DNA of 64,000 nt from Spongiibacter nanhainus (GTDB taxonomy: Bacteria > Pseudomonadota > Gammaproteobacteria > Pseudomonadales > Spongiibacteraceae): the NCBI RefSeq assembly GCF_016132545.1, contig NZ_CP066167.1, positions 3,222,001 to 3,286,000 of the forward strand, given 5' to 3'. Shown in pieces: positions 19,592 through 29,167 of this stretch (within the stretch, counting starts at the first letter, position 1; every line of letters starts with the position of its first letter). Made by a program: the position numbers and the translations under genes. Under the pieces are notes generated by a model. It ran no database searches, was not told the DNA's origin, and saw only the letters and a program-made list of their open reading frames with translations.

Positions 19592-20352
19592 AGAAAGCTG
19601 GCGCAAAGCTTTTGCCACAGTTGCGCCTTTTCCTGAGCGCGGTTCATCAGCGCCCTGACATCACTGTGGTAGATCACCTTCAAGCCATCGCGGTCGAGAT
19701 GGTCAGCGGCGATATAAGCTTCCAACGCCTCCCCCATGACCACCAGGCGAGAGCCCCGCCAGCGCTCGGCGTGAGAAAGCAGAAAGCCGGTAAATGCATC
19801 CCTGGCCTCCGCCTTGCCCTGGGCCATGCGTCCCTTTACCAGCGGGCCGGCATTTGGCATCGGCCAGCTAAAGGTCGAAGCTTGAAAGGCGGGCGTGGAT
19901 TCCTCGGCAAACTGCCGCCCCACCGCCTTGGCAATATTCGCCAACAAGCGCTTTTCAGCTGCGCTAAGATCAGCCTCCGAGGTGTCAGTCAAAAACATTA
20001 GGCCAATAGCGGTATCCACCAGCGTCGCACCGAAGCGCGGCGCCGACGACTCCGCCGCAGGGGCGTCCGTGATTTTGCTGGGCTCGGCTTTCCTCGCCGG
20101 GGCAGCAGCGCTCGACACATCGATATCCAGTGCCGCCCTGGCCGCTGCCGAGGCCTGTTTATCCACCCGAGCCACGCCCCCCGCTGGGACTTCGTTAGCC
20201 TGCTGTTCTTGGCGGGGTGGAACATCAACCGCCGCTGATGCGGGGATGAAATTGCCCTGCTCGGAGGCAAGGGCACCGGGCAACTGGAAGCGGGGCACAT
20301 AACTGTGCACTCCCATCGCTTTTAGATACTGTTGCTGCACCGTTCCCTGCAC
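19588..20352 (-). CDS. HolD-like protein (DNA polymerase III psi candidate)
   Basis: Protein of 254 residues starting with GTG at 20352 after GGAGA. Sequence similarity to annotated proteins is weak, but three things point to the psi subunit of DNA polymerase III. It lies directly before rimI, as holD does in E. coli. It opens with YLKAMGVHSYVPR, resembling the start of HolD (QLQQLGITQW). It ends with AQLWQKLCASFL, resembling the HolD end (ALWQQICTYE). The middle (about 35-120) is Ala/Pro-rich and probably unstructured, making the protein almost twice the E. coli length. Psi links the clamp loader to single-strand binding protein through chi. Medium confidence only. Confidence 0.55.
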   Translation of the reverse strand: MQGTVQQQYLKAMGVHSYVPRFQLPGALASEQGNFIPASAAVDVPPRQEQQANEVPAGGVARVDKQASAAARAALDIDVSSAAAPARKAEPSKITDAPAAESSAPRFGATLVDTAIGLMFLTDTSEADLSAAEKRLLANIAKAVGRQFAEESTPAFQASTFSWPMPNAGPLVKGRMAQGKAEARDAFTGFLLSHAERWRGSRLVVMGEALEAYIAADHLDRDGLKVIYHSDVRALMNRAQEKAQLWQKLCASFL

Positions 20353-20754
20353 TGGGATCGCTCTCCGCTTGCTATTACTGGCTGTTTGCTGGCTTTTTTG
20401 CTGGATTGCGTTGCCGGCCTGTTTACGGCCTCGCGGCGCGTGCCTTGGCGGCCCGCCCCGACGCTTGCCATTATAGCCCTTTGGCCACCGCCTTGCCTAA
20501 GAGGCCCCATCTGAGAGCCACAAACGGAACACACAAAGCCAAAGGCAATCCGCGGGCTGCAATGAACTTCACTGCACTGATCGCTGACAAAGCAAGGGCA
20601 AACCTTGCCACTTGCTAGTCGGCAAACGAGATAACACGTCCCTCGCCATTGACGGCTGGTGGGCGGGCCGGCTTAACTATGGCTTTATTAAATAACTTGG
20701 CGGTCACTGTTGATATCGCCAGTAAGAACATTATCACGGAGCAATCACCCCGCT
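20353..20754. other. Divergent intergenic region without recognised gene
   Basis: Four hundred bases between two divergently read genes. It should hold both promoters. I found no RNA gene, convincing short gene, terminator or repeat. Open frames here (for example 20406-20618 on the plus strand) have arginine- and proline-rich composition and no ribosome binding site. Confidence 0.5.
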
Positions 20755-22353
20755 ATGCGAGGACAACGCCGCCCCATTTCCACCCTGTGTCAGTTGCTGT
20801 GTATGGCATTCATGCTGGCGCCGCTGGCTGCCAGCGCCGATGAGCAACGCATCAAAACCCTGGAAGAGGCCACCCAGCAAAGCAGTAACGGCCTACAGAC
20901 ACCGAGTCGGCGCAAACCCAGCGCGCTGCTGGCGGAGTACCCCCTGAGTGACGGCGAGACGCCCCCTGAAACGGCCATCGACCTGCTGGGCCACAATATC
21001 CAACGGGGCAGTTTCCAGCGGCTTTACTGGACTGCGGGCCAAGCTGTGGCCGGCCTATCTATGCCGACTCCGGTGTTGGTCGCCGCCGGTATCGAGCCAG
21101 GTCCCACGCTGTGCCTGACGGCCGCCGTTCACGGCGACGAACTCAACGGTGTGGAGGCTATCCGCCGGGTCATGTTCAGCCTGGAAAGCGACAAACTTAA
21201 AGGGACAGTCATCGGCGTTCCCATCGTCAATATGCACGGATTTTTGCGCACCTCTCGCTACCTGCCCGACCGCCGGGATTTGAACCGCTATTTCCCCGGG
21301 GACCCCAATGGCAGCTCTGCGGCGCGGATCGCGCACAGCCTGTTTAACGAAGTGATCGCCCACTGCGACCGCTTGATTGATATCCACACCGGCTCCTTTC
21401 ACCGCACCAATCTGACCCAGCTGCGCAGTGACCTCGGTAACGAGCAAGTCAAAGACTTCAGCCGCATGTTTCACGACGTGATGGTGTTGGATGGCGCCGG
21501 TGCCCGGGGCACATTGCGCCGGGCCGCGGTGGACGCCGGCATTCCTGCGGTCACGCTGGAGGCCGGCGAACCGCTGCGGCTGCAACTCAAAGAGGTCAAC
21601 CAAAGTGTGGCGGGCATTCAAACCGTTATGCGCCAATTGGGCATGACCGATGAAGCCCCCGGCAAACGCCCAGATCAAACCGTCTTTTACAAGTCGACGT
21701 GGCTGCGCTCCAGCCAGAGTGGTGTTTTTCTCACCGAGGCCAAGCTGGGCCAAAAGGTCTCAAAAGGCGACATCCTGGGTACAGTGACCGACCCCATTAC
21801 CAACCGCAGCACCGTCATTCGCTCAACGGTTGATGGCAAAATCATCGGCATGGCTTTGAATCAAATGGTTATGCCCGGCTTTGCTGCCTACCATATCGGC
21901 ATAGCGACAGACGAGAAAAAAGCCACCGCCGAAAAAGTCGCCGACAGCGTCGTCGCGGAGGCACTGGAACCCGTTGCCGAAGGGCTAAAAGAGGCGGCCC
22001 GGGAAGCCGCGCAATCCGCAGCCGAGAAGAGCGACAACCCCGAAGATGTGACGGCCGCAGTGCGTGAAGCGGTGAAAGCCGCCGCCAAAGACACACCGAA
22101 GATTGTCGAGGAAAGTGCCAAAGAAGACAGCAAGCCCAGCAATACTCGCAACAAGGAAGAGCGGGGCACCGGCCCCTCCGCTGAGGATACCGGCAGCCGG
22201 CGCGACTCTGGCCCAGCTCCGGCGCCGGCACCCGAGACCAAGGCCGACAAGGAGCACAGTGGTAATCCACCCGAGGACGAAGCTGAAGCCGAGGACGAGC
22301 CCCCCATGCCGGAGCTTACTCCGCCCAGTGAGCAGGAGGACCACCCCGATTAG
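20755..22353 (+). CDS. Aspartoacylase/succinylglutamate desuccinylase-like zinc hydrolase
   Basis: Exported protein of 532 residues. A signal peptide (LCQLLCMAFMLAPLAASA) precedes an M14-like zinc hydrolase domain (about 75-300) with the zinc ligands expected in AVHGDELNGVEAIRRV (H and E) and DIHTGSFHR (H). A region resembling a lipoyl-like beta domain follows (KLGQKVSKGDILGTVTDP, about 335-380). The last 140 residues are a highly charged Ala/Glu/Lys/Asp tail ending EEDEPPMPELTPPSE-like and are probably disordered. The substrate is unknown. The start at 20755 is used rather than a TTG at 20710 because it gives a clean signal peptide. Confidence 0.8.
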   Translation: MRGQRRPISTLCQLLCMAFMLAPLAASADEQRIKTLEEATQQSSNGLQTPSRRKPSALLAEYPLSDGETPPETAIDLLGHNIQRGSFQRLYWTAGQAVAGLSMPTPVLVAAGIEPGPTLCLTAAVHGDELNGVEAIRRVMFSLESDKLKGTVIGVPIVNMHGFLRTSRYLPDRRDLNRYFPGDPNGSSAARIAHSLFNEVIAHCDRLIDIHTGSFHRTNLTQLRSDLGNEQVKDFSRMFHDVMVLDGAGARGTLRRAAVDAGIPAVTLEAGEPLRLQLKEVNQSVAGIQTVMRQLGMTDEAPGKRPDQTVFYKSTWLRSSQSGVFLTEAKLGQKVSKGDILGTVTDPITNRSTVIRSTVDGKIIGMALNQMVMPGFAAYHIGIATDEKKATAEKVADSVVAEALEPVAEGLKEAAREAAQSAAEKSDNPEDVTAAVREAVKAAAKDTPKIVEESAKEDSKPSNTRNKEERGTGPSAEDTGSRRDSGPAPAPAPETKADKEHSGNPPEDEAEAEDEPPMPELTPPSEQEDHPD

Positions 22354-22382
22354 CCCGTCTAACGCACTGAGGTAAGCATCGT

Positions 22383-23423
22383 ATGGATCCACTCACGCAA
22401 GGGCTGCTGGGCGCCACCGCAGCGCAAAATGGCGGTAGCGGTCGCCGCCACACCGTGGCGGTCTCCCTGTTGGGCTTTCTTGCCGGTATGGCTGCCGACC
22501 TGGATGTGGTGATTCGCAGCCCCACCGATCCCTTGTTGTTTCTGGAATACCATCGCCAGTTCACCCACTCCCTGGTGTTTATCCCCATCGGCGGCGCACT
22601 CTGTGGACTGGTGCTTTATCTGTTGTTTGCCCGGCGCCAACTGTCGCTGTGGCAAAGCGTGTTTTACTGCACCCTCGGCTATGCCACCCACGCCCTGCTG
22701 GATGCCTGTACCACCTACGGCACACAATTGCTGTGGCCCTTCAGTGACGCCCGCATAGCCTGGAATGTGCTATCCATTATCGATCCACTGTATACAGTGC
22801 CCATATTGGCGGCTTGCCTGATCGCGGCCAAAGGCAGAACCTGGGCGGCGCGCTTGGCGCTATTCTGGGTTCTGGCTTATCCCGCGATGGGCTGGTGGCA
22901 ACACCAGCGTGCCGAAGGCGCTGCCCAGCAACTGGCCAGGGAACGGGGCCACGACGTTATTTCTTTAGACGTAAAGCCCTCCTTCGCCAATATAGTGGTA
23001 TGGAAGTCGGTGTACAGCAGCGGCGGTCGCTATTACGTGGACGCTGTTCGCGCCGGTCGCCGCGTTACCGTCATCCCCGGCAGCAGCATCCCGCAACTGA
23101 ACCTGCAACGGGATTTGCCCTGGCTGACGCCGTCTGCCACCCAGGCCGAGGATGTCGAGCGCTTTCGCCACTTTTCCAATGGCTATATCGCCTTAGATCC
23201 CGAGGTTCCCAATCGCATCATCGACATTCGCTACTCCCTGCTTCCCCACGAAATCGACGCACTGTGGAGTATCCAGCTCGACCCACAAGCGCCGGAGCAA
23301 CACGTAAGCTTTCAAAGCCACCGTCAAGACAGCCGGGCCAAGAGCAAAACCTTGTGGCACATGCTGCGGGGTAGCCCCCTGCCATCCCTCAATAGCAAGC
23401 AAATCGCCGATAGTCAGCTATGA
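22383..23423 (+). CDS. YdjM-family membrane-bound metal-dependent hydrolase
   Basis: Inner membrane protein of 346 residues from the YdjM/YbcI/DUF457 family, whose biochemical role is not settled. It opens with the family signature [11 protein letters not shown] and continues [12 protein letters not shown] and YHRQFTHSL, with the conserved Asp and His residues thought to bind metal. Four to five hydrophobic segments lie in the first 190 residues, followed by a soluble C-terminal domain. Its stop overlaps the start of the next gene (ATGA), so the two are co-translated. Confidence 0.82.
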   Translation: MDPLTQGLLGATAAQNGGSGRRHTVAVSLLGFLAGMAADLDVVIRSPTDPLLFLEYHRQFTHSLVFIPIGGALCGLVLYLLFARRQLSLWQSVFYCTLGYATHALLDACTTYGTQLLWPFSDARIAWNVLSIIDPLYTVPILAACLIAAKGRTWAARLALFWVLAYPAMGWWQHQRAEGAAQQLARERGHDVISLDVKPSFANIVVWKSVYSSGGRYYVDAVRAGRRVTVIPGSSIPQLNLQRDLPWLTPSATQAEDVERFRHFSNGYIALDPEVPNRIIDIRYSLLPHEIDALWSIQLDPQAPEQHVSFQSHRQDSRAKSKTLWHMLRGSPLPSLNSKQIADSQL

Positions 23424-24403
23424 CCGCTCTTTCCGTTCTCGACCTCTGCCCCATTGTTCAGGGCGGCACTGCCGCCGAGGCCCTGCAGCGATCCCGGGAT
23501 CTCGCCCAGCTCTGCGAACAATTGGGCTACAAACGCTATTGGCTGGCAGAGCACCACAACATGCGTGGTATTGCCAGCGCGGCCACCGCCTTGGCCATTG
23601 CCCACGTCGCCGCAGGCACAAGCCGTATTCGGGTCGGTGCCGGCGGTATCATGCTGCCCAACCACGCGCCGCTGGTAGTGGCGGAACAATTCGGCACGCT
23701 GGAAAGCCTGTACCCGGGACGTATTGACCTGGGCTTGGGGCGCGCCCCAGGCACAGACCAGAAAACCATGCAGGCTCTGCGTCGCAACCTGGACGGCGAC
23801 GTCGAACAGTTCCCACGGGATGTCGTGGAGATCCTCGGCTACTTCGAGGGCGATATCAGCAGCCCGGTGCAAGCCGTACCCGGCACTGGCCTCAACATAC
23901 CGGTATGGATACTGGGCTCCAGTCTGTTTGGTGCGCAACTGGCCGCCGCCCTGGGGCTGCCCTACGCCTTTGCCTCTCACTTTGCCCCGGCGCAGCTCGA
24001 CGACGCGCTGGCACTGTACCGGGAGCGTTTCCGGCCCTCAGCCCATCTCGAGCACCCTTACGTCATGGCCGGCTTTGGTGTCTATGCTGCCGAAACCGAT
24101 CGCGAGGCGCAGATGTTAGCCAGCTCGATGCAACAAACCTTCGTGGCCCTGCGCCGGGGTAACCCAAGCCCTCTGCCGCCACCAGTCGCAAACTATTGGT
24201 CATCCCTGAGCGTCGCAGACCAACACCTGCTGAAAGGCGTGATGAACTGTAGCGCCATAGGCGACCCAGACACGGTTCGCGAGCAACTGCGGCAATTTAT
24301 CGACCGCACCCAGGTCGACGAAGTTATTGTCACCAGTCAGATATTCGATCATCAAGCACGACGAGACAGTTACCGCATACTCGCCGAACAAATGTCGCTG
24401 TAA
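23420..24403 (+). CDS. LLM-class flavin-dependent oxidoreductase
   Basis: Bacterial luciferase-like monooxygenase fold, 327 residues, of the YhbW/MsnO8 type. It opens [19 protein letters not shown], then [20 protein letters not shown], and has [19 protein letters not shown] and [15 protein letters not shown]. These proteins use reduced FMN or F420-like flavin to oxidise organic substrates; the substrate here cannot be read from sequence. Coupled by ATGA to the YdjM-family gene. Confidence 0.88.
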   Translation: MTALSVLDLCPIVQGGTAAEALQRSRDLAQLCEQLGYKRYWLAEHHNMRGIASAATALAIAHVAAGTSRIRVGAGGIMLPNHAPLVVAEQFGTLESLYPGRIDLGLGRAPGTDQKTMQALRRNLDGDVEQFPRDVVEILGYFEGDISSPVQAVPGTGLNIPVWILGSSLFGAQLAAALGLPYAFASHFAPAQLDDALALYRERFRPSAHLEHPYVMAGFGVYAAETDREAQMLASSMQQTFVALRRGNPSPLPPPVANYWSSLSVADQHLLKGVMNCSAIGDPDTVREQLRQFIDRTQVDEVIVTSQIFDHQARRDSYRILAEQMSL

Positions 24404-24428
24404 GCTGCGCGGCACTCCCCCGGAACAC

Positions 24429-24517
24429 ATTTCAGCTATATGACAGAAAAGGCGTTGCACGGGAATTTCGTGACAGCGTGTCACTAAAACGTAAACCCTC
24501 TGTCACCAAAGCGTTGT
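24429..24517. promoter_or_regulatory. Pho-box-like repeats upstream of phoX
   Basis: Two PhoB-type signals lie in the promoter region. On the minus strand 24429-24446 reads CTGTCATATAGCTGAAAT, close to the 18-base Pho box. On the plus strand GTGTCACTAAA at 24478 and CTGTCACCAAA at 24500 are exactly 22 bases apart, that is two 11-base Pho repeat periods, with weaker units between and after. Together they suggest phosphate-starvation control of the PhoX gene by PhoB. This is read by eye, not scored. Confidence 0.5.
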
Positions 24518-24584
24518 GATCACACTGCTAAATTCTGTCGCGGAGAAAACAGATCCCACCTATTTCCGCGGAGTGACTAAGCAG

Positions 24585-26606
24585 ATGAGCGAAGCAACCT
24601 TTGACCCAACAAAATACAACAACAGCGACAACGAGCCTTTTTCTTCAGTACTGGATAAAGAAATTTCCCGTCGCGGCATGATCAAAAGCGGCAGCAGCGT
24701 CGCTGCGCTGGGTATGCTGGGCGGCTTTGGCCTGGCAGGCTGTGGCGGCGACGACAGCAATGGCAACGGCGGTAATGAGCCCTCAGTAACACTGGGCTTT
24801 AATTCCATATCTGGTTCAAAAACCGATGCCTGTGTGGTGCCTCCCGGCTACTCGGCACAGGTACTGGCTCCCTGGGGCACACCATTAAACAGCGATGCCA
24901 GCCCCTGGCAGGCCGATGGCAGCAATACCGGCGAAGACCAAGCTAACGCAGTGGGTATGCACCACGACGGCATGAGTTACTTCCCGCTGAATGGTAGCTC
25001 CACCGACGGCCTGTTGTGTATCAACCACGAGTATATCGACTCCGGCGCCCTGCACCCCAATGGCCCCAGCGAAGAAAATGGCATTCGCACCATCGTCGAC
25101 GAAGTTCGCAAAGAGATTAATGCCCACGGCGTATCGGTGGTCCGCATCCGCAAGGAAAACGGCAAGTGGAACGTCGTTGAAAACGACAGCCTCAACCGCC
25201 GCTACACTGGCTTTACCGAGATGGATATCGCCGGCCCGCTGGCGGGATCCGACAAGCTGGTCACCAAATACGACGGCACCGGCACTGTGGCTCGCGGCAC
25301 CTTCAATAACTGCGGCAGCGGCGAGTCGCCCTGGGGCACCTTCCTGACGTGTGAAGAGAACTGGCCCGGCTACTTCAAAAAAGCCAGCGGCCGCACCGCC
25401 GCCGACGAACGGGTGGGGATTTCAAGTAACAACAATCGCTACCGCTGGGAAACCGCCGCGGGCGATGCCAGCGAAGTCGATGACGAGTTTGCCCGTTTTG
25501 ATGCCACCCCCAGCGGCGCCAGCGCTGGCGACGATTATCGCAATGAAGCCAACGGCCACGGCTACGTCGTCGAGATTGACCCTTACACCGCCAATTCCCG
25601 CGCAGTAAAGCGCACCGCACTGGGTCGTTTCCGCCACGAGTGTGTGGTGTATGGCAAACTGGAAGCCGGCCAGCCTGTGACCTTCTACTCTGGTCACGAC
25701 GGTCGATTCGAGTACCTCTACAAATATGTTTCCAATGCCACGTGGAGCCCCAGCGACGCCAACAGCAACAACCGCCTGGAAATCGGCGACAAGTATTTAA
25801 ATGATGGCACGCTGTATGTTGCTAAATTTAACGAGAACGGCGCCGGCCAGTGGATTCCTCTGGTGCCAGCAACAGCAACCACCGGTGGCAGCACACTGGG
25901 CAACGACATTGGCGATCAGGAAGACATTATTCTCGACACGATCTCCGCCGCCGACGCCGTGGGCGCTACCCCCATGGACCGTCCAGAGTGGATTGCCGTT
26001 GACCCGGTTAATGGTGCGGTATACCTGACGCTGACCAACAATACTCAGCGCACCGACAATACCAACGCCGCCAATCCTCGTCTGAACAACGCCTTTGGTC
26101 ATATCATTCGTTGGATGGAAGGCGGGAACGCCGAAAGCTTTAATTGGGATATCTTTGTGTTTGGCTCTGCCGACGATGCCGACGCCAACACCAACTTGTC
26201 CGGCCTGACGGCCGCCAACCAGTTCGCCAGCCCCGACGGCCTGGTGACTGATCCACGCGGCATACTGTGGATTCAAACCGACAACGGTGCCGATGAAGTT
26301 ACCGAGGAGACAAACGACCAGATGCTGGCCGTGATTCCCTCTAACTTAGTCGATGACGACAATAACCTGGAAACTGTCACTGCCAGTAACCAAGCTGAAC
26401 TGCGTCGTTTCTTTGTTGGCCCCAACGGCTGTGAAGTCACTGGCTGTACTTTCACCCCTGACCTGAAAAACTTCTTCGTCAACATCCAGCACCCCGGTAA
26501 CTGGCCCGACACCGACAACGCGGCTCTGGCCACTGCCGGCGATGTGCGCCCCCGGGCCGCCACGGTGGTGATCACTAAAGATGACGGCGGCGAGATCGGC
26601 ATTTAA
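24585..26606 (+). CDS. phoX: PhoX-family alkaline phosphatase
   Basis: Phosphatase of 673 residues that releases phosphate from organic esters outside the cytoplasm; PhoX enzymes use iron and calcium and are common in marine bacteria. The N-terminus has a twin-arginine signal (SRRGMIKSG) followed by a hydrophobic stretch ending LAGCGG, which could also be a lipobox. Family stretches include GEDQANAVGMHHDGMSYFP, LLCINHEY, ESPWGTFLTCEENWPGYF, GRFRHECVVYGKLE and FYSGHDGRFEYLYKYV. The start at ATG 24585 has GGAG eleven bases ahead; a GTG at 24516 lies inside the Pho-box region. A terminator follows. Confidence 0.93.
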   Translation: MSEATFDPTKYNNSDNEPFSSVLDKEISRRGMIKSGSSVAALGMLGGFGLAGCGGDDSNGNGGNEPSVTLGFNSISGSKTDACVVPPGYSAQVLAPWGTPLNSDASPWQADGSNTGEDQANAVGMHHDGMSYFPLNGSSTDGLLCINHEYIDSGALHPNGPSEENGIRTIVDEVRKEINAHGVSVVRIRKENGKWNVVENDSLNRRYTGFTEMDIAGPLAGSDKLVTKYDGTGTVARGTFNNCGSGESPWGTFLTCEENWPGYFKKASGRTAADERVGISSNNNRYRWETAAGDASEVDDEFARFDATPSGASAGDDYRNEANGHGYVVEIDPYTANSRAVKRTALGRFRHECVVYGKLEAGQPVTFYSGHDGRFEYLYKYVSNATWSPSDANSNNRLEIGDKYLNDGTLYVAKFNENGAGQWIPLVPATATTGGSTLGNDIGDQEDIILDTISAADAVGATPMDRPEWIAVDPVNGAVYLTLTNNTQRTDNTNAANPRLNNAFGHIIRWMEGGNAESFNWDIFVFGSADDADANTNLSGLTAANQFASPDGLVTDPRGILWIQTDNGADEVTEETNDQMLAVIPSNLVDDDNNLETVTASNQAELRRFFVGPNGCEVTGCTFTPDLKNFFVNIQHPGNWPDTDNAALATAGDVRPRAATVVITKDDGGEIGI

Positions 26607-26650
26607 TTCAGGCCATAATCACAGCACAACAATAAACAATAATAACGATG

Positions 26651-26676
26651 GGGCGGCAGGGAGGCCGCCCTTTTTT
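26651..26676 (+). terminator. Rho-independent terminator of phoX
   Basis: A seven-base-pair G/C stem (26651-26657 with 26664-26670) with a six-base loop is followed by six T. It lies 45 bases after the phoX stop. Confidence 0.9.
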
Positions 26677-26724
26677 ATGGCTATTAGCTTAGCGCGGCAA
26701 TCATTTAGCACCACGGGTAGAGGG

Positions 26725-27705
26725 TTACTCCGCCAAACGCTCCACCAACTCCACGCGCCGATTGTGCTCCCGCCCCGCGTCTGTGCTATTGCTGAACACC
26801 GGGACCAACGGACCTACACCGTGGGATTCCAAGCGCGCTGCATCTACCTCGAAGTGCTCTGTCAGCGCCTTAACCACCGCCCTCGCCCGAGCACCGGATA
26901 ATCCGTAGTTATAACTGAATGTACCTTTCGCATCGGTGTGCCCCACAACATAAAAGCGTTTGTCAGGATTTGCTTTGAGGAAATCGGCAATTTCCTTGAG
27001 TGCCAGATCAGACGCCGCGGTAAGACTCGCTTTATCGTAGTCAAAGTATAAGCCCTCCAATACCACCCGACCTTTTTCCTCAATATCAGCCCCTATCGCT
27101 TCGGCGTCGACAATTACCAAGCCAGACTCAGCAGCCTTGACCTCGACCACGTCCACTAATGTTGCGACTCGATCCTCGCGAAAACGGTATACCGTTACCA
27201 CCACGTAAGCAGTGCCGGCAGCCCGCTCCTTCCAGGCGACAATACTGCCACCTCCCCCAGAGGTCGACGAGCCGCTCACCATCTCGTTGACCGCCGCTCC
27301 TGAATCGACCCAGGCATTGTTGAGAAACAACACCTGCCGCCATTTGCGGCTACCCACCTCGGCGCTGCGTCCACCCGCCGATTCGTACCCCTGAGCAAGA
27401 ATTTCCATTCCCGCCGCCGAGAGTCCGTCCAGATAATTCTGAAAGACCTCCCTATCACTGCGGTCAACACCGTCCAGCGCATAGTAGATTCGCGTCACAC
27501 GGCCGGCTACCATTTCGCCCTGATCGATATGGCGATAGCCAGTGACCGGGCCAGTGGGGACAAAATAGTCGCGGTGATTTTCCACTTGGTACCATTCAAT
27601 GGTCGAATCAGGGTAGCGGGATATCATCGGGTGATCGTCGCTGCCATCAACATCCGCAAGGGCAGAGAAGGAGAACATCATTAAAGCAAGTAGTCGTATC
27701 AACAC
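26725..27705 (-). CDS. Exported protein with C-terminal OmpA domain (DUF4892-like)
   Basis: Protein of 326 residues. The start is GTG at 27705, eight bases after GGAGG, and gives a signal peptide (LLALMMFSFSALA). The N-terminal part (about 20-200) resembles DUF4892 proteins (HPMISRYPDSTIEWYQVENH). The C-terminal 110 residues form an OmpA/MotB peptidoglycan-binding domain (YFDYDKASLTAASDLALKEI, VVGHTDAKGTFSYNYGLS, NRRVELVE). It follows the sigma factor gene by 39 bases on the same strand and may belong to its regulon. Confidence 0.82.
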   Translation of the reverse strand: MLIRLLALMMFSFSALADVDGSDDHPMISRYPDSTIEWYQVENHRDYFVPTGPVTGYRHIDQGEMVAGRVTRIYYALDGVDRSDREVFQNYLDGLSAAGMEILAQGYESAGGRSAEVGSRKWRQVLFLNNAWVDSGAAVNEMVSGSSTSGGGGSIVAWKERAAGTAYVVVTVYRFREDRVATLVDVVEVKAAESGLVIVDAEAIGADIEEKGRVVLEGLYFDYDKASLTAASDLALKEIADFLKANPDKRFYVVGHTDAKGTFSYNYGLSGARARAVVKALTEHFEVDAARLESHGVGPLVPVFSNSTDAGREHNRRVELVERLAE

Positions 27706-27744
27706 GGGCGGTTCCTCCGCTATGGATTTCCTGTTCAGTATTGC

Positions 27745-28305
27745 TCATTGCTGCGTCAGGTAGTCGCGACACACAGCCAGGGCCTGGCGCAATTTTTTGC
27801 GCACTTGAGACAAGTACTCTCTGGTCGCCCCTGGGCTGCGCTCCAGCATGTCGGCAATTTCCACGGCGGTAAATCCCTCAATGACTGCCCAACTAATCGC
27901 CTGGGCCGCTTCCGGGGCCCGAGCGGCAAAGCGCGCAAATTGCTTGTCGACACAGTCCTGAAGATTCAAGCTCTCTTCCCAATCTACGTCGCTCTCTTCT
28001 TGCCACAGGGGTAAGGCTTCATCACTGCGGCGGCGAAAATAATCCAGCATCACCGAGCGCGCCACCGACCACAGCCAGGCCCGGGGGGCGTGAATATCCT
28101 CTGCTTCTCTGCAACTGCGAACAATTTTTATAAAGGCGTCCTGACACAACTCTTCCCGATCGAACTCGCTGACGCCTCGCCGGCGATAAAAAGCGAGAAA
28201 ACGGCTGGCGTAGTAGCGGTACAGCTCGTCCAAAGCGCGGCGACCTCTGCGGCCCCCCAGGCTGATATCCCGGAGCAATACTGCCTCATCCACACTCACA
28301 CTCAC
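27745..28305 (-). CDS. ECF-type RNA polymerase sigma factor
   Basis: Sigma-70 family regulator of 186 residues with only regions 2 and 4. Region 2 is seen in FDREELCQDAFIKIVRSC and APRAWLWSVARSVMLDYFRRR. Region 4 is the helix-turn-helix FTAVEIADMLERSPGATREYLSQVRKKLRQAL. It starts with GTG at 28305, overlapping the stop of the following-listed anti-sigma candidate gene by four bases (GTGA), typical for a sigma/anti-sigma pair. It probably controls envelope genes nearby. Confidence 0.9.
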   Translation of the reverse strand: MSVSVDEAVLLRDISLGGRRGRRALDELYRYYASRFLAFYRRRGVSEFDREELCQDAFIKIVRSCREAEDIHAPRAWLWSVARSVMLDYFRRRSDEALPLWQEESDVDWEESLNLQDCVDKQFARFAARAPEAAQAISWAVIEGFTAVEIADMLERSPGATREYLSQVRKKLRQALAVCRDYLTQQ

Positions 28306-29099
28306 CGGCTGCTACCTTTAGCCGGTGAAGACACTGGCAAGAAGTGAAGCGCCAATGCACGCTCACCGTTGAGCGTACAACGTATGCCATATTCTGATTT
28401 CAGCACCTTAGCCAGGCGCTCACCGGCCTCATCGTTGCTCCACAGCAAGCGGGCGTTATTGTGGTGTGTATCAAAGCGCAAGCCTATAGCTTCAATCGCG
28501 GCAAACCGCGCATAGTGGCGACGCAGCTCAGCGATATTTTTAACGGCAATATCGACCTGTAATAGCCCTTCCGGGTTGCGTGAGCAAAGCGCGAAAACCC
28601 TCGAGGCCCGCTTTTGGCCTGTGCCCGAAAGAGCATCAGCCTCTGCCAAGGGTGCGCTATAATCCCGGGCCTCACTCTTCGGGGACAATAAGCGCGCCGG
28701 CTCTGAGGCATCGGCGGCAAAGCCCGACTCCCCTGTCAATTCGGCGCTGGATAACATTGGCCTGTCTTGCCCCTCATTGGGCTTAAACGCACCGGGTTCG
28801 AAAACACTCAAGGTAAAGGCCAACAAAATGCTGGCCGTCAGCCCCATTGCGGGAAGCCAGGCCGGTGTTGAGGGGCGAAACAGCCGGTGGATGGGGTTGG
28901 GCTCCAGCAAGCCCTCATCAGCCAAGCGCCGATGGAGTCGCTTGAGTGCAAGGTCGCCCACCGCAGCTTTAGTGCCACGGTCACGAATCATTTGCGGGCG
29001 CTCGCGCTTCGCCACAGCGCGGCGCAGGGACTCCGTCAGTTCGTCGCCGCTTGCGCGCCCTGACAACTCATTCAACCATTGATCGATATCGTCGGCCAT
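28302..29099 (-). CDS. Putative anti-sigma factor, single-pass membrane protein
   Basis: Protein of 265 residues with no family I can name. A charged N-terminal cytosolic part (about 1-80) is followed by one hydrophobic segment (AWLPAMGLTASILLAFTLSV, about 84-103) and a C-terminal domain of about 160 residues. It overlaps the ECF sigma factor gene by four bases and precedes it in the operon. Position and topology, not sequence similarity, are the basis for calling it an anti-sigma factor. Confidence 0.6.
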   Translation of the reverse strand: MADDIDQWLNELSGRASGDELTESLRRAVAKRERPQMIRDRGTKAAVGDLALKRLHRRLADEGLLEPNPIHRLFRPSTPAWLPAMGLTASILLAFTLSVFEPGAFKPNEGQDRPMLSSAELTGESGFAADASEPARLLSPKSEARDYSAPLAEADALSGTGQKRASRVFALCSRNPEGLLQVDIAVKNIAELRRHYARFAAIEAIGLRFDTHHNNARLLWSNDEAGERLAKVLKSEYGIRCTLNGERALALHFLPVSSPAKGSSR

Positions 29100-29167
29100 T
29101 CTCTCTCGACATGTTCTATTGGGCGTACATCATATTTACGCAGGCCGAGGCATAGCACTCAGGTTAC

